A program made the translations under genes and the position numbers. Source: Streptomyces sp. GESEQ-4 (GTDB lineage: Bacteria; Actinomycetota; Actinomycetes; Streptomycetales; Streptomycetaceae). From it: a stretch of DNA of 64,000 nucleotides. The notes under the pieces are model-generated. The model was not told the origin of the DNA, made no database searches, and was given only the letters and a program-made list of their open reading frames with translations. The stretch spans positions 248,001 to 312,000 of the forward strand of contig NZ_JAFFSU010000010.1 in assembly GCF_017948455.1 (NCBI RefSeq). Reading direction: 5' to 3'. This document shows, in pieces, positions 13,608-21,851 of this stretch (its first letter is position 1; every line of letters starts with the position of its first letter).

Positions 13608-14000
13608 ATGTCCCTACACTCCCCGCCAAATGACAGTTTTTACCCACCTCCCCCACCAGGCGTTGAGCCGACAAACCAGCAGTCGATACACAACTCCCCT
13701 GAATTCCATTCGATGCGCAGCTCTTACCGCTCCTTCGGCATAGCGGCGACGCTTGTCTCGGTGGGCGGATTCCTCACATATGTCCTGATGTCGAGTTTCG
13801 CCGCCGGACTGATGAACCAGTCACTGATCGGGCATCTGACGATCGGGCTGACGCTGGGCCTCGGCCAGTTCGTCCTCATGGGCGTGACGATCTGGCTCTA
13901 CGTCCGGCACATGCAACGGCGGATCGACCCCGTCACCCACCGCCTGCGGGCCCAGGCGCGGCACATCGCCTCCTCGGGAAGGCGGTCCCGCACGTGGTGA
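13608..14000 (+). CDS. DUF485-type small membrane protein
   Basis: 130 residues. A Pro-rich cytoplasmic N-terminus (YPPPPPGVEP) leads to two membrane segments at about 43-65 and 75-100 (GIAATLVSVGGFLTYVLMS; GLTLGLGQFVLMGVTIWLY) with the motif F/VLMG-x-x-I-W-L-Y-V before basic residues. This is the layout of DUF485 (YjcH) proteins, which almost always precede an acetate/solute:cation symporter. It does so here with a 4-base GTGA overlap, so the two should be co-translated. AAGGTG is the likely ribosome binding site. The role in the transporter is not established. Confidence 0.85.
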   Translation: MSLHSPPNDSFYPPPPPGVEPTNQQSIHNSPEFHSMRSSYRSFGIAATLVSVGGFLTYVLMSSFAAGLMNQSLIGHLTIGLTLGLGQFVLMGVTIWLYVRHMQRRIDPVTHRLRAQARHIASSGRRSRTW

Positions 14001-15616
14001 CGCAGGCGGCCGGTCAACTGGTGCAGCACGCGGCGGGTGTCACCGACGAGACCACTCAGAAGCTGACGCTCGTCCTGTTCATGTCCGTCGCCGTGGTCAC
14101 CCTGTTCACGGTGCTGCTGACGGCCCCGCAGCGGGACGAGATCAGCGAGTTCTATCTCGGCAACCGTGACATGTCGCCCTTGCGCAACGGGCTCGCCATG
14201 TGCGGTGACTACCTGTCGGCCGCGACGCTGCTGGGCAGTACCGGCATCGTCGCGCTGACCGGCTACGACGGTCTGCTCTATCTGGGCGGCACGGTGGTCG
14301 CCTGGATGATGGCGCTGTTCATGATCGCGGAACCGCTGCGCAACTCCGGCAAGTTCACGCTTGGCGACAATCTGGCGCTGCGGCTGTCGCAGGGACAGCG
14401 TTCGGTCCGGCTGGCGCTCGTCCTGTGCACCCTGGTCGTGTGCCTGCTGTACCTGGTCGCCCAACTCGTGGGCAGCATCGCCCTGTTGGCGCAGTTCATC
14501 GGCACCCCGAGCGGGACGGTCCGGACCATGTGCGTGGTGGTCATCGGCTCCATGGTCGTCGTCTACGCGGCGATCGGCGGTATGCCGGGCGCCACGGTCA
14601 TCCAGGTGGTCAAGGCCGTGATGCTGGTCGTCGGGGTGGGGGTCACCGCCATCCTGGTGCTGCACCACTTCAGCTGGAACATCGACAAGCTGCTGTCGAC
14701 CGCCGCCGGCAACAGCGACCTGGGCGACCGCTTCCTCGGCCCCGGACTGCGATACGGCGGGACCACCACCAACAAGCTGGACTTCTTCAGCCTGCAACTG
14801 GCCATCGTGCTCGGTCTCGCCGCTCTGCCGCACATCATGATGCGGCTGCTCGCCCCGCGCACCACGCGGGTGCTGCGCGGCTCGGTCGTCTGGGCCGTGG
14901 GCCTGATCGGCTTCGTGTGTCTGATGGCGGGCGTGCTGGGCCTGGGCGCCACGGCGATCGTGGGCCGGGGGGAGATCGCGGGCGTCGACCCCAAGGGCGA
15001 CGCCGCGGTGCTTCTGCTCGGGTACGAACTCGGCGGCCCGATCCTCACCGCGCTCCTGTCCAGCCTGGCCTTTGTCACGCTGCTCGGAGTGGCCGGCGGA
15101 CTCACCCTCGCCGGGGCCTCCTCGATCGCCCACGACCTCTACGGCGAGGTGATCCGCAAGGGGAAGGCGACGCAGGCGGAAGAGGTGATCGTCGCCCGGC
15201 TCGCCGCCGCCGCCATCGGTGTCATGGGCATGATGCTGGCGCTGCTGTCCTGGGGCACCAGCACCGCGACGCTGGCGTTCCTGGCCTTCGCGATCGCGGC
15301 GTCCGCCATTCTGCCGACGATCGTCTACAGCCTGTTCTGGCGGCGCTTCACCGCACGCGGCGCCCTGCTGAGCCTGTACGGCGGTCTGACCTGCTCGGTG
15401 CTCCTGGTGGTGTTCTCCCCGATCGTCTCCTCCAGCCCCAACTCGATCTACCCCGACACCGACTTCGCCTGGTTCCCGCTGCAGAACCCCGGCATCGTGT
15501 CGATCCCGGCGGGCTTCCTGCTGGGCTGGCTCGGCTCCGTGCTGAGCAAGCCCCAGGAACCGCAGGTGTTCGAGGAGTTCGAGGTGCGCGCGCTGGTCGG
15601 CGCCGACGAGCGGTGA
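13994..15616 (+). CDS. Solute:sodium symporter, acetate permease-like
   Basis: 540 residues with about 13 hydrophobic segments. The region EISEFYLGNRDMSPLRNGLAM followed by GDYLSAATLLGSTGIVALTG is the classic start of the SSS family ActP branch (usually about 550 residues), which takes up acetate and other short monocarboxylates with Na+. A short unusual N-terminal extension (MVTQAAGQLVQHAAGV) precedes the first segment. Start GTG is at 13994 or 13997; the latter overlaps the stop of the DUF485 gene. A monocarboxylate substrate is known for the family, not shown here. The gene converges on the alpha-amylase gene across a shared terminator. Confidence 0.9.
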   Translation: MVTQAAGQLVQHAAGVTDETTQKLTLVLFMSVAVVTLFTVLLTAPQRDEISEFYLGNRDMSPLRNGLAMCGDYLSAATLLGSTGIVALTGYDGLLYLGGTVVAWMMALFMIAEPLRNSGKFTLGDNLALRLSQGQRSVRLALVLCTLVVCLLYLVAQLVGSIALLAQFIGTPSGTVRTMCVVVIGSMVVVYAAIGGMPGATVIQVVKAVMLVVGVGVTAILVLHHFSWNIDKLLSTAAGNSDLGDRFLGPGLRYGGTTTNKLDFFSLQLAIVLGLAALPHIMMRLLAPRTTRVLRGSVVWAVGLIGFVCLMAGVLGLGATAIVGRGEIAGVDPKGDAAVLLLGYELGGPILTALLSSLAFVTLLGVAGGLTLAGASSIAHDLYGEVIRKGKATQAEEVIVARLAAAAIGVMGMMLALLSWGTSTATLAFLAFAIAASAILPTIVYSLFWRRFTARGALLSLYGGLTCSVLLVVFSPIVSSSPNSIYPDTDFAWFPLQNPGIVSIPAGFLLGWLGSVLSKPQEPQVFEEFEVRALVGADER

Positions 15617-15618
15617 GT

Positions 15619-15648
15619 GGTCCGGAGGCCCCTGGCGGCCTCCGGACC
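15619..15648. terminator. Bidirectional terminator
   Basis: Perfect 12-bp stem GGTCCGGAGGCC / GGCCTCCGGACC with a 6-base loop between the convergent symporter and alpha-amylase genes. Confidence 0.8.
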
Positions 15649-15665
15649 GCACCGACCCGCGGTGT

Positions 15666-17045
15666 TCAGCAGCTCGACCTGCCCGCGTAGATCGCGAGGG
15701 CCGTGTCGGCGCCGAGCGTGGCGGTGAACTGCCCACCGGAGTTCACCGTCACGGGCGTCCTGCTCTGCACATCGCAGTAGGTCCCCGCCGGCAGCGACGT
15801 CTGATACGTCCGGCTCAGGCTGCCCGACTCGTGGTTGACGGCGACGTAGCCCTTGCTGCCCCGCCCGAAGGCGATCGCGTCGGCGCCGTTGTCCCACCAG
15901 TTGGTGACGGCCTCACCGCGGGTGGCGTTGCGGAAGGCCACCATCGACTTGATCTCGGGCCAGTTGTGCTGGCACTTCCAGCCGTCCTGCCAACAGGCGC
16001 CTACCGCACCGCCGTTCGGCGGGCCCGCGTCCGTGTCGGAGAACTCGTAGCCGGAGTTGATGTCGGGGGCGCCGTAGGGCCAGGCCAGCATGAAGACGTT
16101 GGCCAGCGTGTAGGTGGCGCCGTCCTTGTAGTTGAGTGTGCTGCCGTTGCGCTCGGTGTCGTGGTTGTCGACGAAGACACCGGAGACACCGCTGCTCATA
16201 TAGCCCCAGCCCTCGCCGTAGTTCTTCAGATAGGCGAGGTTCTCGTTGTTGAAGACACGCTTGAGGTCGTAGGCGTAGCGGAACTCCTGGACGTCCCCGT
16301 TGCCGGTGTACTCCGTCGGCTGGACGGCCTCCCCGCTGCCGTGGATGACCTCCTGCTTCCAGTACACCGACGGGTTGCTCAGCCGGGACTTGATGTCGGC
16401 GAGGTCGGCGGCCGGCATGTGCTTGGCTGCGTCGACGCGGAAGCCGTCGACGCCGAGCGACAGCAGGTCGTTCATGTAGCCGGCGATGGCGCCGCGGACG
16501 TAGGACTCCCCGGTGTCCAGGTCGGCGAGGCCCACCAGTTCGCAGTGCTGAACGTTCCAGCGGTCCTGGTAGTTGGTGATCTGCCCGGTGCAGTCGTCGA
16601 AGTCGGGGGACGAGTACAGGCCCGGGTAGGTGTACTTCGTGTACGACGAGCCGCCCGTGCCGGTGCCGCTGCCCGCCGACATGTGGTTGATGACCGTGTC
16701 GACGACGACCTTCACCCCGGCCGCGTGGCAGGCGCCGACCATGTTCTGGAAGGCCGCGCGGTCACCGAGCCGACCGGCGATCTTGTAGCTGACGGGCTGG
16801 TACGACGTCCACCACTGCGCTCCCTGTATGTGCTCGGCGGGTGGAGAGACCTGGACGAAGCCGTAGCCGGCGGGGCCGAGGGTGCCCGCGCACTCCCTGG
16901 CGACCGAGGCGAAGTTCCACTCGAACATCACCGCGGTGACGTCCTTGGTGCCGGGCGGGGAGGCCTGCGCGGGGGTCACGGGGGCCATGACGGCCGCCGT
17001 TGTGGCCGCGAGCACGGTCGCGGTGACGGACCATCTCGATATCAC
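15666..17045 (-). CDS. Secreted alpha-amylase (GH13)
   Basis: 459 residues. GTG at 17045 is chosen from AAGGAG 9 bases upstream. Signal peptide about 1-28 ending near TPAQA, then KDVTAVMFEWNFASVARECA, the usual start of mature Streptomyces alpha-amylases. Catalytic residues: Asp about 205 in GFRVDAAKH, Glu about 232 in KQEVIHGSGE, Asp in FVDNHDTER. The chain ends after a C-terminal beta domain (ALAIYAGRSSC) and has no starch-binding module. It endo-hydrolyses starch outside the cell to maltodextrins. Its leader is nearly identical to that of the pullulanase gene, which suggests shared MalR control and perhaps an origin of one leader from the other. Close relatives are 450-460 residues without a binding module, so the protein looks complete. 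Confidence 0.95.
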   Translation of the reverse strand: MISRWSVTATVLAATTAAVMAPVTPAQASPPGTKDVTAVMFEWNFASVARECAGTLGPAGYGFVQVSPPAEHIQGAQWWTSYQPVSYKIAGRLGDRAAFQNMVGACHAAGVKVVVDTVINHMSAGSGTGTGGSSYTKYTYPGLYSSPDFDDCTGQITNYQDRWNVQHCELVGLADLDTGESYVRGAIAGYMNDLLSLGVDGFRVDAAKHMPAADLADIKSRLSNPSVYWKQEVIHGSGEAVQPTEYTGNGDVQEFRYAYDLKRVFNNENLAYLKNYGEGWGYMSSGVSGVFVDNHDTERNGSTLNYKDGATYTLANVFMLAWPYGAPDINSGYEFSDTDAGPPNGGAVGACWQDGWKCQHNWPEIKSMVAFRNATRGEAVTNWWDNGADAIAFGRGSKGYVAVNHESGSLSRTYQTSLPAGTYCDVQSRTPVTVNSGGQFTATLGADTALAIYAGRSSC

Positions 17046-17111
17046 AGGCGTCAACTCCTTGCGATGACCGCCAGGCGTCGTTGCCGGGCGCGGGCGTGAC
17101 GGTACCGCCGC

Positions 17112-17149
17112 GAAAGTTCTTCAGCAAGAGAGTTGAAAGCCTTAGTAAG
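17112..17149 (-). promoter_or_regulatory. Probable MalR operator region of the alpha-amylase gene
   Basis: GAAAG (17112-17116), GCAAG (17124-17128) and GTAAG (17145-17149), with starts 12 and 21 bp apart, the same arrangement as upstream of the pullulanase gene. On the coding strand the shared text is TTTCA...CTCTTGCTG. It lies 67-105 bp upstream of the start codon. Confidence 0.55.
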
Positions 17150-17173
17150 TTCTTTCATCCGCAACCAGGGACG

Positions 17174-17213
17174 CCCTTGCGGGGATGCCAGGAGAGAGGC
17201 ATCCCCGCAAGGG
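17174..17213. terminator. Terminator after the small secreted protein gene
   Basis: Perfect 16-bp stem CCCTTGCGGGGATGCC / GGCATCCCCGCAAGGG with an 8-base loop. It lies 20 bp past the stop of the minus-strand gene at 17233-17685 and shields the alpha-amylase promoter from read-through. Confidence 0.85.
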
Positions 17214-17232
17214 TCAGGCGGCTACACGGAGG

Positions 17233-17685
17233 TCACTCCGCCCACTCGGCGCAATGGCTTTCGTGCACCCAACGGTGCGAGCTGATGGAGTTGTTGGCCG
17301 AGGCGCCGCTGGTGAAGTCGTTGTCCCTGAGGTCGGAGGCGAAGTGCTCGCTGCGGGCCAGGCAGGTGTAGCCGCCGGTCCAGCCATCGCCGGTTCCGTT
17401 GTAGAACTTGACCTCGTAGTCGACGCCCTTGTTGAGGATGGACGACGCCTTGTTGGTGTCGCCGCCCTTGAAACTCTGCGAGTTGTCGCCCCAGTTGACG
17501 TCGTTGCCCTCGGCCTTGCCAAGGAACCCGACGCAGTCGAGACCGTCGTAGGCGTACATGTAGCCGGCGTCCGCGTCTCTGTAGCTCTGCTGGCAGATCG
17601 GGCCGGCGTGTGCGGCGGAGGCGGGGACGACGGCTCCTAGAGCAGCCATGGCCAGTACGGTCAGGGCGGCGGGCAGTTTCCTCAC
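17233..17685 (-). CDS. Small secreted protein, possible I36-type peptidase inhibitor
   Basis: 150 residues. GTG at 17685 is 8 bases after GAGGAG. Signal peptide about 1-29 (KLPAALTVLAMAALGAVVPA, cleavage near ASAAHA). The mature part of about 120 residues has four Cys (GPICQQ, GLDCVG, YTCLA, ESHCAE) and the pattern GYMYAYDGLDCVGFLGKAEG followed by WGDNSQSFKG, which recalls the peptidase inhibitor I36/beta-gamma-crystallin-like secreted proteins of Streptomyces. The conserved W/Y-D-x2-N...S/SI-x-N rhythm supports this only loosely. An inhibitor or envelope role would be inference. It sits downstream of a lipoprotein gene in the same direction. Confidence 0.75.
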   Translation of the reverse strand: MRKLPAALTVLAMAALGAVVPASAAHAGPICQQSYRDADAGYMYAYDGLDCVGFLGKAEGNDVNWGDNSQSFKGGDTNKASSILNKGVDYEVKFYNGTGDGWTGGYTCLARSEHFASDLRDNDFTSGASANNSISSHRWVHESHCAEWAE

Positions 17686-17757
17686 GGGTACGACTCCTCG
17701 ATCATCTGTTGGATGGGACTCCCCGCGGCCATGACGCCGCGGAAATCTTCGGCGCAC

Positions 17758-18657
17758 CTAACGGCTTTCGACGTTCCTCGCCCGGGAAAGGGCGGACATC
17801 CTCATCTGCCGATAGGTCGCGAATTCTTCGGGGTACTCACGCAGCGTCTGTTCTCTGTATTCATCTTCGAGAGAACGCGCGGTCTTTCCGAGGGACGTTC
17901 TGCGGGCGCACTCGGCCTCGGCCACAGCCAATTTCACTTCCGCGCTCTGAGCCTGGGACGCATTCATCCCCTTGACCAGAGAGTCCCGTTTCTGACGTAT
18001 CTCGTCCGGATTCTTGAAGGGGTGTCCCGACTCGTTCATGCATCGGGACCACGCCTTGACCGCAGTGACCAGGCGCTCGTCCCGGAGGATCCGCGGGACA
18101 TACAGCGGGGTCAGCCCGGTCACGGTCTTCTTGACGCGGAACCAGGTCGGATAGTCGCCGTAGAGCCGCTCCCGCGCTTCGGCGTAGCAGCCCCCGCGTG
18201 GTGTCCCCGTGGTGCCGCCGGCCGGCAGCTCGGCGGATATCACGTCGTCGAAATCCCCGTCGAGCGCGCTGGAGTAACGGCCGCGTTCCTGCTCAGGAAG
18301 TGAGTTGAGGTAGGTGACGCTGGGATGACTGCGGCGTACCTCCTCGGCCGCGACGTCGAAGGACCGTCCGTAGCCGTATTTGCGAGCCCAGTCGACGTCG
18401 TCCACCACGTACGCCCCGACCTTGCGTTCCGCGATGCCCGCCACCGGCACCGGCCAGTAGCGGTGCCCCTGACGCTCCATGCACTGCTCGACGAGTTTTT
18501 CCTCCGCGCGGTCGACCTCGACCTCTTCCGCGACGGTCAGGTCTCTGACCTGTTTTCCCGCCACGTCATCTTTGGAGTTTCCGCTCTCGGCCGTGCAGCC
18601 GACCAGCAGGCAGGCGATAAAAGCAGCGGAAACCAGAACGGCGGATTTTTCCCTCAC
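17758..18657 (-). CDS. Putative lipoprotein of unknown function
   Basis: 299 residues; GTG start with AGGGGGG 8 bases upstream. Signal peptide AVLVSAAFIACLLVGCTAES with lipobox LVGC (Cys about 21). The mature chain is charged and mostly helical, with three further Cys (VEQCMERQG, GGCYAEARE, WSRCMNESG, plus AECARR near the C-terminus). The pairing C-M-x-x-x-G-x-x-y/f-x-x-P (CMERQGHRYWPVP and CMNESGHPFKNPD) occurs twice and suggests a duplicated fold, seen in several Streptomyces lipoproteins. Function is unknown. Divergent from the two-component system genes, which start 170 bp away, so a surface link to that sensor is possible. Confidence 0.8.
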   Translation of the reverse strand: MREKSAVLVSAAFIACLLVGCTAESGNSKDDVAGKQVRDLTVAEEVEVDRAEEKLVEQCMERQGHRYWPVPVAGIAERKVGAYVVDDVDWARKYGYGRSFDVAAEEVRRSHPSVTYLNSLPEQERGRYSSALDGDFDDVISAELPAGGTTGTPRGGCYAEARERLYGDYPTWFRVKKTVTGLTPLYVPRILRDERLVTAVKAWSRCMNESGHPFKNPDEIRQKRDSLVKGMNASQAQSAEVKLAVAEAECARRTSLGKTARSLEDEYREQTLREYPEEFATYRQMRMSALSRARNVESR

Positions 18658-18684
18658 TCGACACGCCCCCCTTGGTGTCTTCCT

Positions 18685-18697
18685 TTCCGCTACGGAA
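18685..18697. promoter_or_regulatory. Palindrome in the divergent lipoprotein/two-component gap
   Basis: TTCCG-CTA-CGGAA, a perfect 5-bp inverted repeat, nested in a wider TCTTCC...GGAAGA repeat (18678-18699). It lies just upstream of the lipoprotein GTG and before the sensor operon, a fitting place for the cognate response regulator. Inference only. Confidence 0.3.
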
Positions 18698-18827
18698 GAT
18701 TACGTGGCGGACTGGACCAAGACATGTCACGCGAACGCGTGACAACGCTTCGCACGCGCCGCCTGTCGGCCGCGCTCGCGTTCACGTAAGTTGGGAGCGG
18801 GTGTCATCGGCGTACGGGGGAAACACT

Positions 18828-18899
18828 GTGAGGAATGCGGTCGAATCCGCTCCTTTCTTGGCGGAGGCGGGAATTCCTCTAGTGGAGGCGGCGTGCTGA
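18828..18899 (+). CDS. Possible 23-residue leader ORF of the sensor operon
   Basis: GTG at 18828 with GGGGGAA 5 bases upstream encodes VRNAVESAPFLAEAGIPLVE plus AAC and stops at TGA 18897-18899, overlapping the kinase GTG (18893) by 7 bases. The overlap and good ribosome binding site suggest translational coupling or a small signalling peptide ending in Cys. Length is too short for a family call, and it may be chance. Confidence 0.35.
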   Translation: MRNAVESAPFLAEAGIPLVEAAC

Positions 18900-20041
18900 C
18901 GCAGGGGCCGGCCCAACTTCAGCTGCGGCGCAAGTCCGCACGCCTGTCGGCTGTCCTGAGGGCGGCGAGTGCTGTCGGAGCGGCCGTGGTCGCCGTGGTC
19001 GGCTTCGCACCGCCCGCGCGCTCCGTCTGGGTGGCCGTCGCGGTCGTCGGACTCCTGCTGTGGAGCGGGCTGTTCATCGTGCTGATGTTCAGGCCGGAAC
19101 CTCGTTCCTGGCTCTGTGCCGGTGACACCGCTGTCGTCGTGGTGCTCTGCCTGGCGCACGGCAACCTCGTCCCGGCCGAGGTCCTGGGAGCGAGCGCGGG
19201 CAGCGGATGGATCGACATGGTCGCCGGCAGCGGCATCTTCATCGCCCAGTTCGGTCTGCGGCAGCCCCTGGCGATGGCGGCGGCGATCGCCATCGCGGCG
19301 GCTTACGCGGTGGGCGCCCCCGGCATCCGGGACGCCCCCCTGATCATGGTGCTCCAGGGACTGCTCGGCGCCACTCTCGTGTTCCTGCTGCGCCACGGAG
19401 CGCGCAGGGCGGACCTCGCACTGTCCGAGGAGGCGGCGGCGCGCGCGGCGACGCGGGCCCGGTCCGCCGCCCGCACCGACGAACTGGACCAGCAGCGACT
19501 GCTGCACGACACCGTGCTCGCCACGCTCACCATCGTGGGCACCGGCAGCATCACCCGTGATTCGGCCGCGCTGACGGACCGGGCCGCGGCCGACCTGGCC
19601 GTCATCGCGGACCTGCGGGCGCATCCCGGCGTGGCACGCGACGTGGCGCACGAGCCGGCACCGCTGGATGTCGCGCTGCGCACCGTCGTACTGACGCGCC
19701 GCGTCGGCCTCCCGCCACTGGACATCGAGTTCGACGTGCCGCCGCTGGATCTTCCCCACGAGGTCGTGGAAGCCCTCTCGCAAGCGATCGCCGAGGCCCT
19801 GACCAACGTGGCCCGGCACGCGGACACCCGCGCTGCCCGGGTCACGGCCCGACGTACCGGGGAGGGCGCTACCGTCGAAGTCTGCGACAGCGGACGCGGG
19901 TTCGACCCCGCGGCTGTTCCCTCCCACCGGCGCGGTCTGCGGGAGTCGGTCTACGGCCGGATGCGTGCCGTGGGAGGCAGCGCCCGGGCGGTCTCGTCCC
20001 CCGGCGCGGGCACCCGGGTCGTGCTGAGGTGGGAACCCTGA
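18893..20041 (+). CDS. Membrane sensor histidine kinase (NarL/DesK-type)
   Basis: 382 residues from GTG 18893, with GGAGG 5 bases upstream. Five or six hydrophobic segments fill residues 20-165 with no large extracellular domain. A linker rich in Ala/Arg leads to a HisKA_3-like helix with phospho-acceptor His205 in QQRLLHDTVLATL, then an HATPase domain with N-box EALTNVARHA (about 301) and G-box VCDSGRGFDP (about 332), ending GAGTRVVLRW. All kinase elements are present. It overlaps the next gene (start 20029) and is the active kinase of the three-gene unit. Confidence 0.9.
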   Translation: MLTQGPAQLQLRRKSARLSAVLRAASAVGAAVVAVVGFAPPARSVWVAVAVVGLLLWSGLFIVLMFRPEPRSWLCAGDTAVVVVLCLAHGNLVPAEVLGASAGSGWIDMVAGSGIFIAQFGLRQPLAMAAAIAIAAAYAVGAPGIRDAPLIMVLQGLLGATLVFLLRHGARRADLALSEEAAARAATRARSAARTDELDQQRLLHDTVLATLTIVGTGSITRDSAALTDRAAADLAVIADLRAHPGVARDVAHEPAPLDVALRTVVLTRRVGLPPLDIEFDVPPLDLPHEVVEALSQAIAEALTNVARHADTRAARVTARRTGEGATVEVCDSGRGFDPAAVPSHRRGLRESVYGRMRAVGGSARAVSSPGAGTRVVLRWEP

Positions 20042-21159
20042 CCGCCGGCGTCGCCAAGGGAATGGTCGCCACCCGTTTCGCCATGGCCGTCAATATCGGG
20101 CTGGTGGCGATCGTCGGCGTCTGGCACCTGGGGCTGGACACCCTGCTGGTGCTCAGGGGCTGGCCGGTGTACGAGCCGCAGGCCGCCGCCGCGGGCTCCT
20201 GGCTGGCGCTCACGGTCATCCAGACGGTCGGGTCGGTCCTGCTGCTGCGTTCCGCGCTCAGCGGGCACACCGCGCGGTGGCTCGCGGGGGCGGCGCTGGT
20301 CACCGGCGTCGTCGCCACCGCCACGTACCCGACGGGCGGGATGATCAGCGACGTGAGCTGGGCGTGGAACACCGTGGGCTGGTTCGGCGTGCTGCTTCTG
20401 ACGCAGCGTCCGCTGTGGGAGCTGGTCGCCCTGCTCGGCGCCAACACGGCTGTCACGGTGGCCTTCCTGGCCGCCCACGACGCGCTCGACCATGTCATGG
20501 TCGCCCGTCTGCTGGCCGTGACGTACACCACCGCCGGTGTCCAGTTGACCCTCGCGTATCTGGCACGGCAGCTCAACGACGGTGCGCGGGAAGCCACCGA
20601 GATCGCCGCGGGCCAGGCCGAGCGTCTCGCCCGTGCGACCGCCGACGAGACCGTGCACGCCGAGCGCCAGCGCCGTTACGAGTCCCTGCGCAGCACAGTG
20701 GAACCGCTGCTGCGTGGTCTGGCGGAACATCGACTGGACCCGGGGGACACCGTCGTACGCCGACGTGCCGCCGTGGAGGCGGCACGCCTGCGGAGGCTGT
20801 TCGTGGAGACGGACGACGCCCCGCACCCGCTCCTGCACGAACTGCGCGCCTGCGCCGACATCGCCGAGCGGCGTGGCGTACGCGTGACCCTGCTGAGCTA
20901 CGGCGACCTGCCCGACCTGCCGACATCCGCCCGCCGAGAACTGGCGGAAGGGACCCTGCTGGTCCTGGCCACCGCCGCCACCCGAGCCCGGGTGACCGTG
21001 GTGACGACGCCCGAGGACGTCGTGGTGAGCGTGGTGGCCGACGCCCCGCCGCAGACGCTCGTCGAATCGCCGGGCCCGCTCACCGTGTCCGCCCAGTACG
21101 ACCAGGAGGAGGATCAGCTGTGGTGGGAGACCCGATGGCCGCTGCGACCGGCCCCCTGA
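20029..21159 (+). CDS. Sensor-like membrane protein without kinase ATPase motifs
   Basis: 376 residues from GTG 20029, overlapping the kinase gene by 13 bases. Residues 15-185 hold about six membrane segments, then a helical region (AERLARATADETVHAERQRR) laid out like a dimerisation domain. There is no H-D phospho-acceptor motif and the C-terminal 130 residues lack N- and G-boxes (only TLLVLATAATRARVTVVTTP remains of the fold). The layout matches a histidine kinase that has lost catalysis, so it may modulate the neighbouring kinase or sense the signal. This is inference from layout and context. The response regulator starts inside its last 40 bases. Confidence 0.75.
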   Translation: MGTLTAGVAKGMVATRFAMAVNIGLVAIVGVWHLGLDTLLVLRGWPVYEPQAAAAGSWLALTVIQTVGSVLLLRSALSGHTARWLAGAALVTGVVATATYPTGGMISDVSWAWNTVGWFGVLLLTQRPLWELVALLGANTAVTVAFLAAHDALDHVMVARLLAVTYTTAGVQLTLAYLARQLNDGAREATEIAAGQAERLARATADETVHAERQRRYESLRSTVEPLLRGLAEHRLDPGDTVVRRRAAVEAARLRRLFVETDDAPHPLLHELRACADIAERRGVRVTLLSYGDLPDLPTSARRELAEGTLLVLATAATRARVTVVTTPEDVVVSVVADAPPQTLVESPGPLTVSAQYDQEEDQLWWETRWPLRPAP

Positions 21160-21809
21160 CCGTCGCCATCGTCGACGATCACCCTGTCGTCATCGAAGGC
21201 ATCCAGACCTGGCTGTCCGAGGAGCCGCGCATCTCGGTGAGGCACACCGGGGAAACCACGGATGTGGAGCCCGGCGTCGCGGATGTCCTCATCCTCGATC
21301 TGAATCTGCACGGCAGACTCGTCATCGGCGACATCGCCACGCTGGCCGCCGCGGGCCAACGGGTCATCGCCTTCTCGCAGTTCACCGAGCAGCGGGTGGT
21401 CCTCGAATCGCTGGAGGCCGGAGCATGCGAGTTCGTCGCGAAGAACGAAGGACGGGCCCACCTGGTGAACGCGGTCCTGGCCGCGGCGGGCGACAGACCC
21501 TACGTCACGCCGACCGCCGCCGGGGTCCTGGTCGGTGACCGCGGCCCGAGCAGACCCAAGCTGTCCGCACAGGAACGCACCGCGCTGCTGTGGTGGTTCC
21601 AGTCCATGTCGAAGGCTTCGGTCGCCCGGCGCATGGGCGTGTCGGTGCACACGGTGGACGTGTACATCCGTCGGGCACGGGTCAAGTACGCGCAGGTCGG
21701 CAGGACCGCACCGACCAAGGCGGACATGCTGGCCCGGGCGATCGAGGACGGCCTGGTGACGCCCGACGACATCACGGGCTACGAGTCGGCGGCGGTCAGC
21801 GGGAGTTGA
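21120..21809 (+). CDS. LuxR-type response regulator
   Basis: 229 residues. GTG 21120 is chosen from the strong AGGAGGAGGA 6 bases upstream, inside the end of the previous gene. Receiver domain: D19-D20 (AIVDDHPVV), phosphoacceptor D60 (VLILDLNLHG), Lys108 (CEFVAKNEG). The HTH at about 145-215 (ALLWWFQSMSKASVARRMGV, then SVHTVDVYIRRARVKYAQ) is a LuxR fold with an unusual W-W-F-Q-S-M-S-K instead of the common hydrophobic-A-x-G. All phosphorylation residues are kept. It should carry the signal of the upstream kinase pair to DNA. Confidence 0.92.
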   Translation: MVGDPMAAATGPLTVAIVDDHPVVIEGIQTWLSEEPRISVRHTGETTDVEPGVADVLILDLNLHGRLVIGDIATLAAAGQRVIAFSQFTEQRVVLESLEAGACEFVAKNEGRAHLVNAVLAAAGDRPYVTPTAAGVLVGDRGPSRPKLSAQERTALLWWFQSMSKASVARRMGVSVHTVDVYIRRARVKYAQVGRTAPTKADMLARAIEDGLVTPDDITGYESAAVSGS

Positions 21810-21836
21810 TGCCGCGACGTGTGCGGTCGCGGCATC
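21808..21836. terminator. Bidirectional terminator
   Basis: Perfect 11-bp stem GATGCCGCGAC / GTCGCGGCATC, 7-base loop, overlapping the stop of the response regulator and facing the convergent malL gene. Confidence 0.8.
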
Positions 21837-21851
21837 GGACGGCGATTCCTC

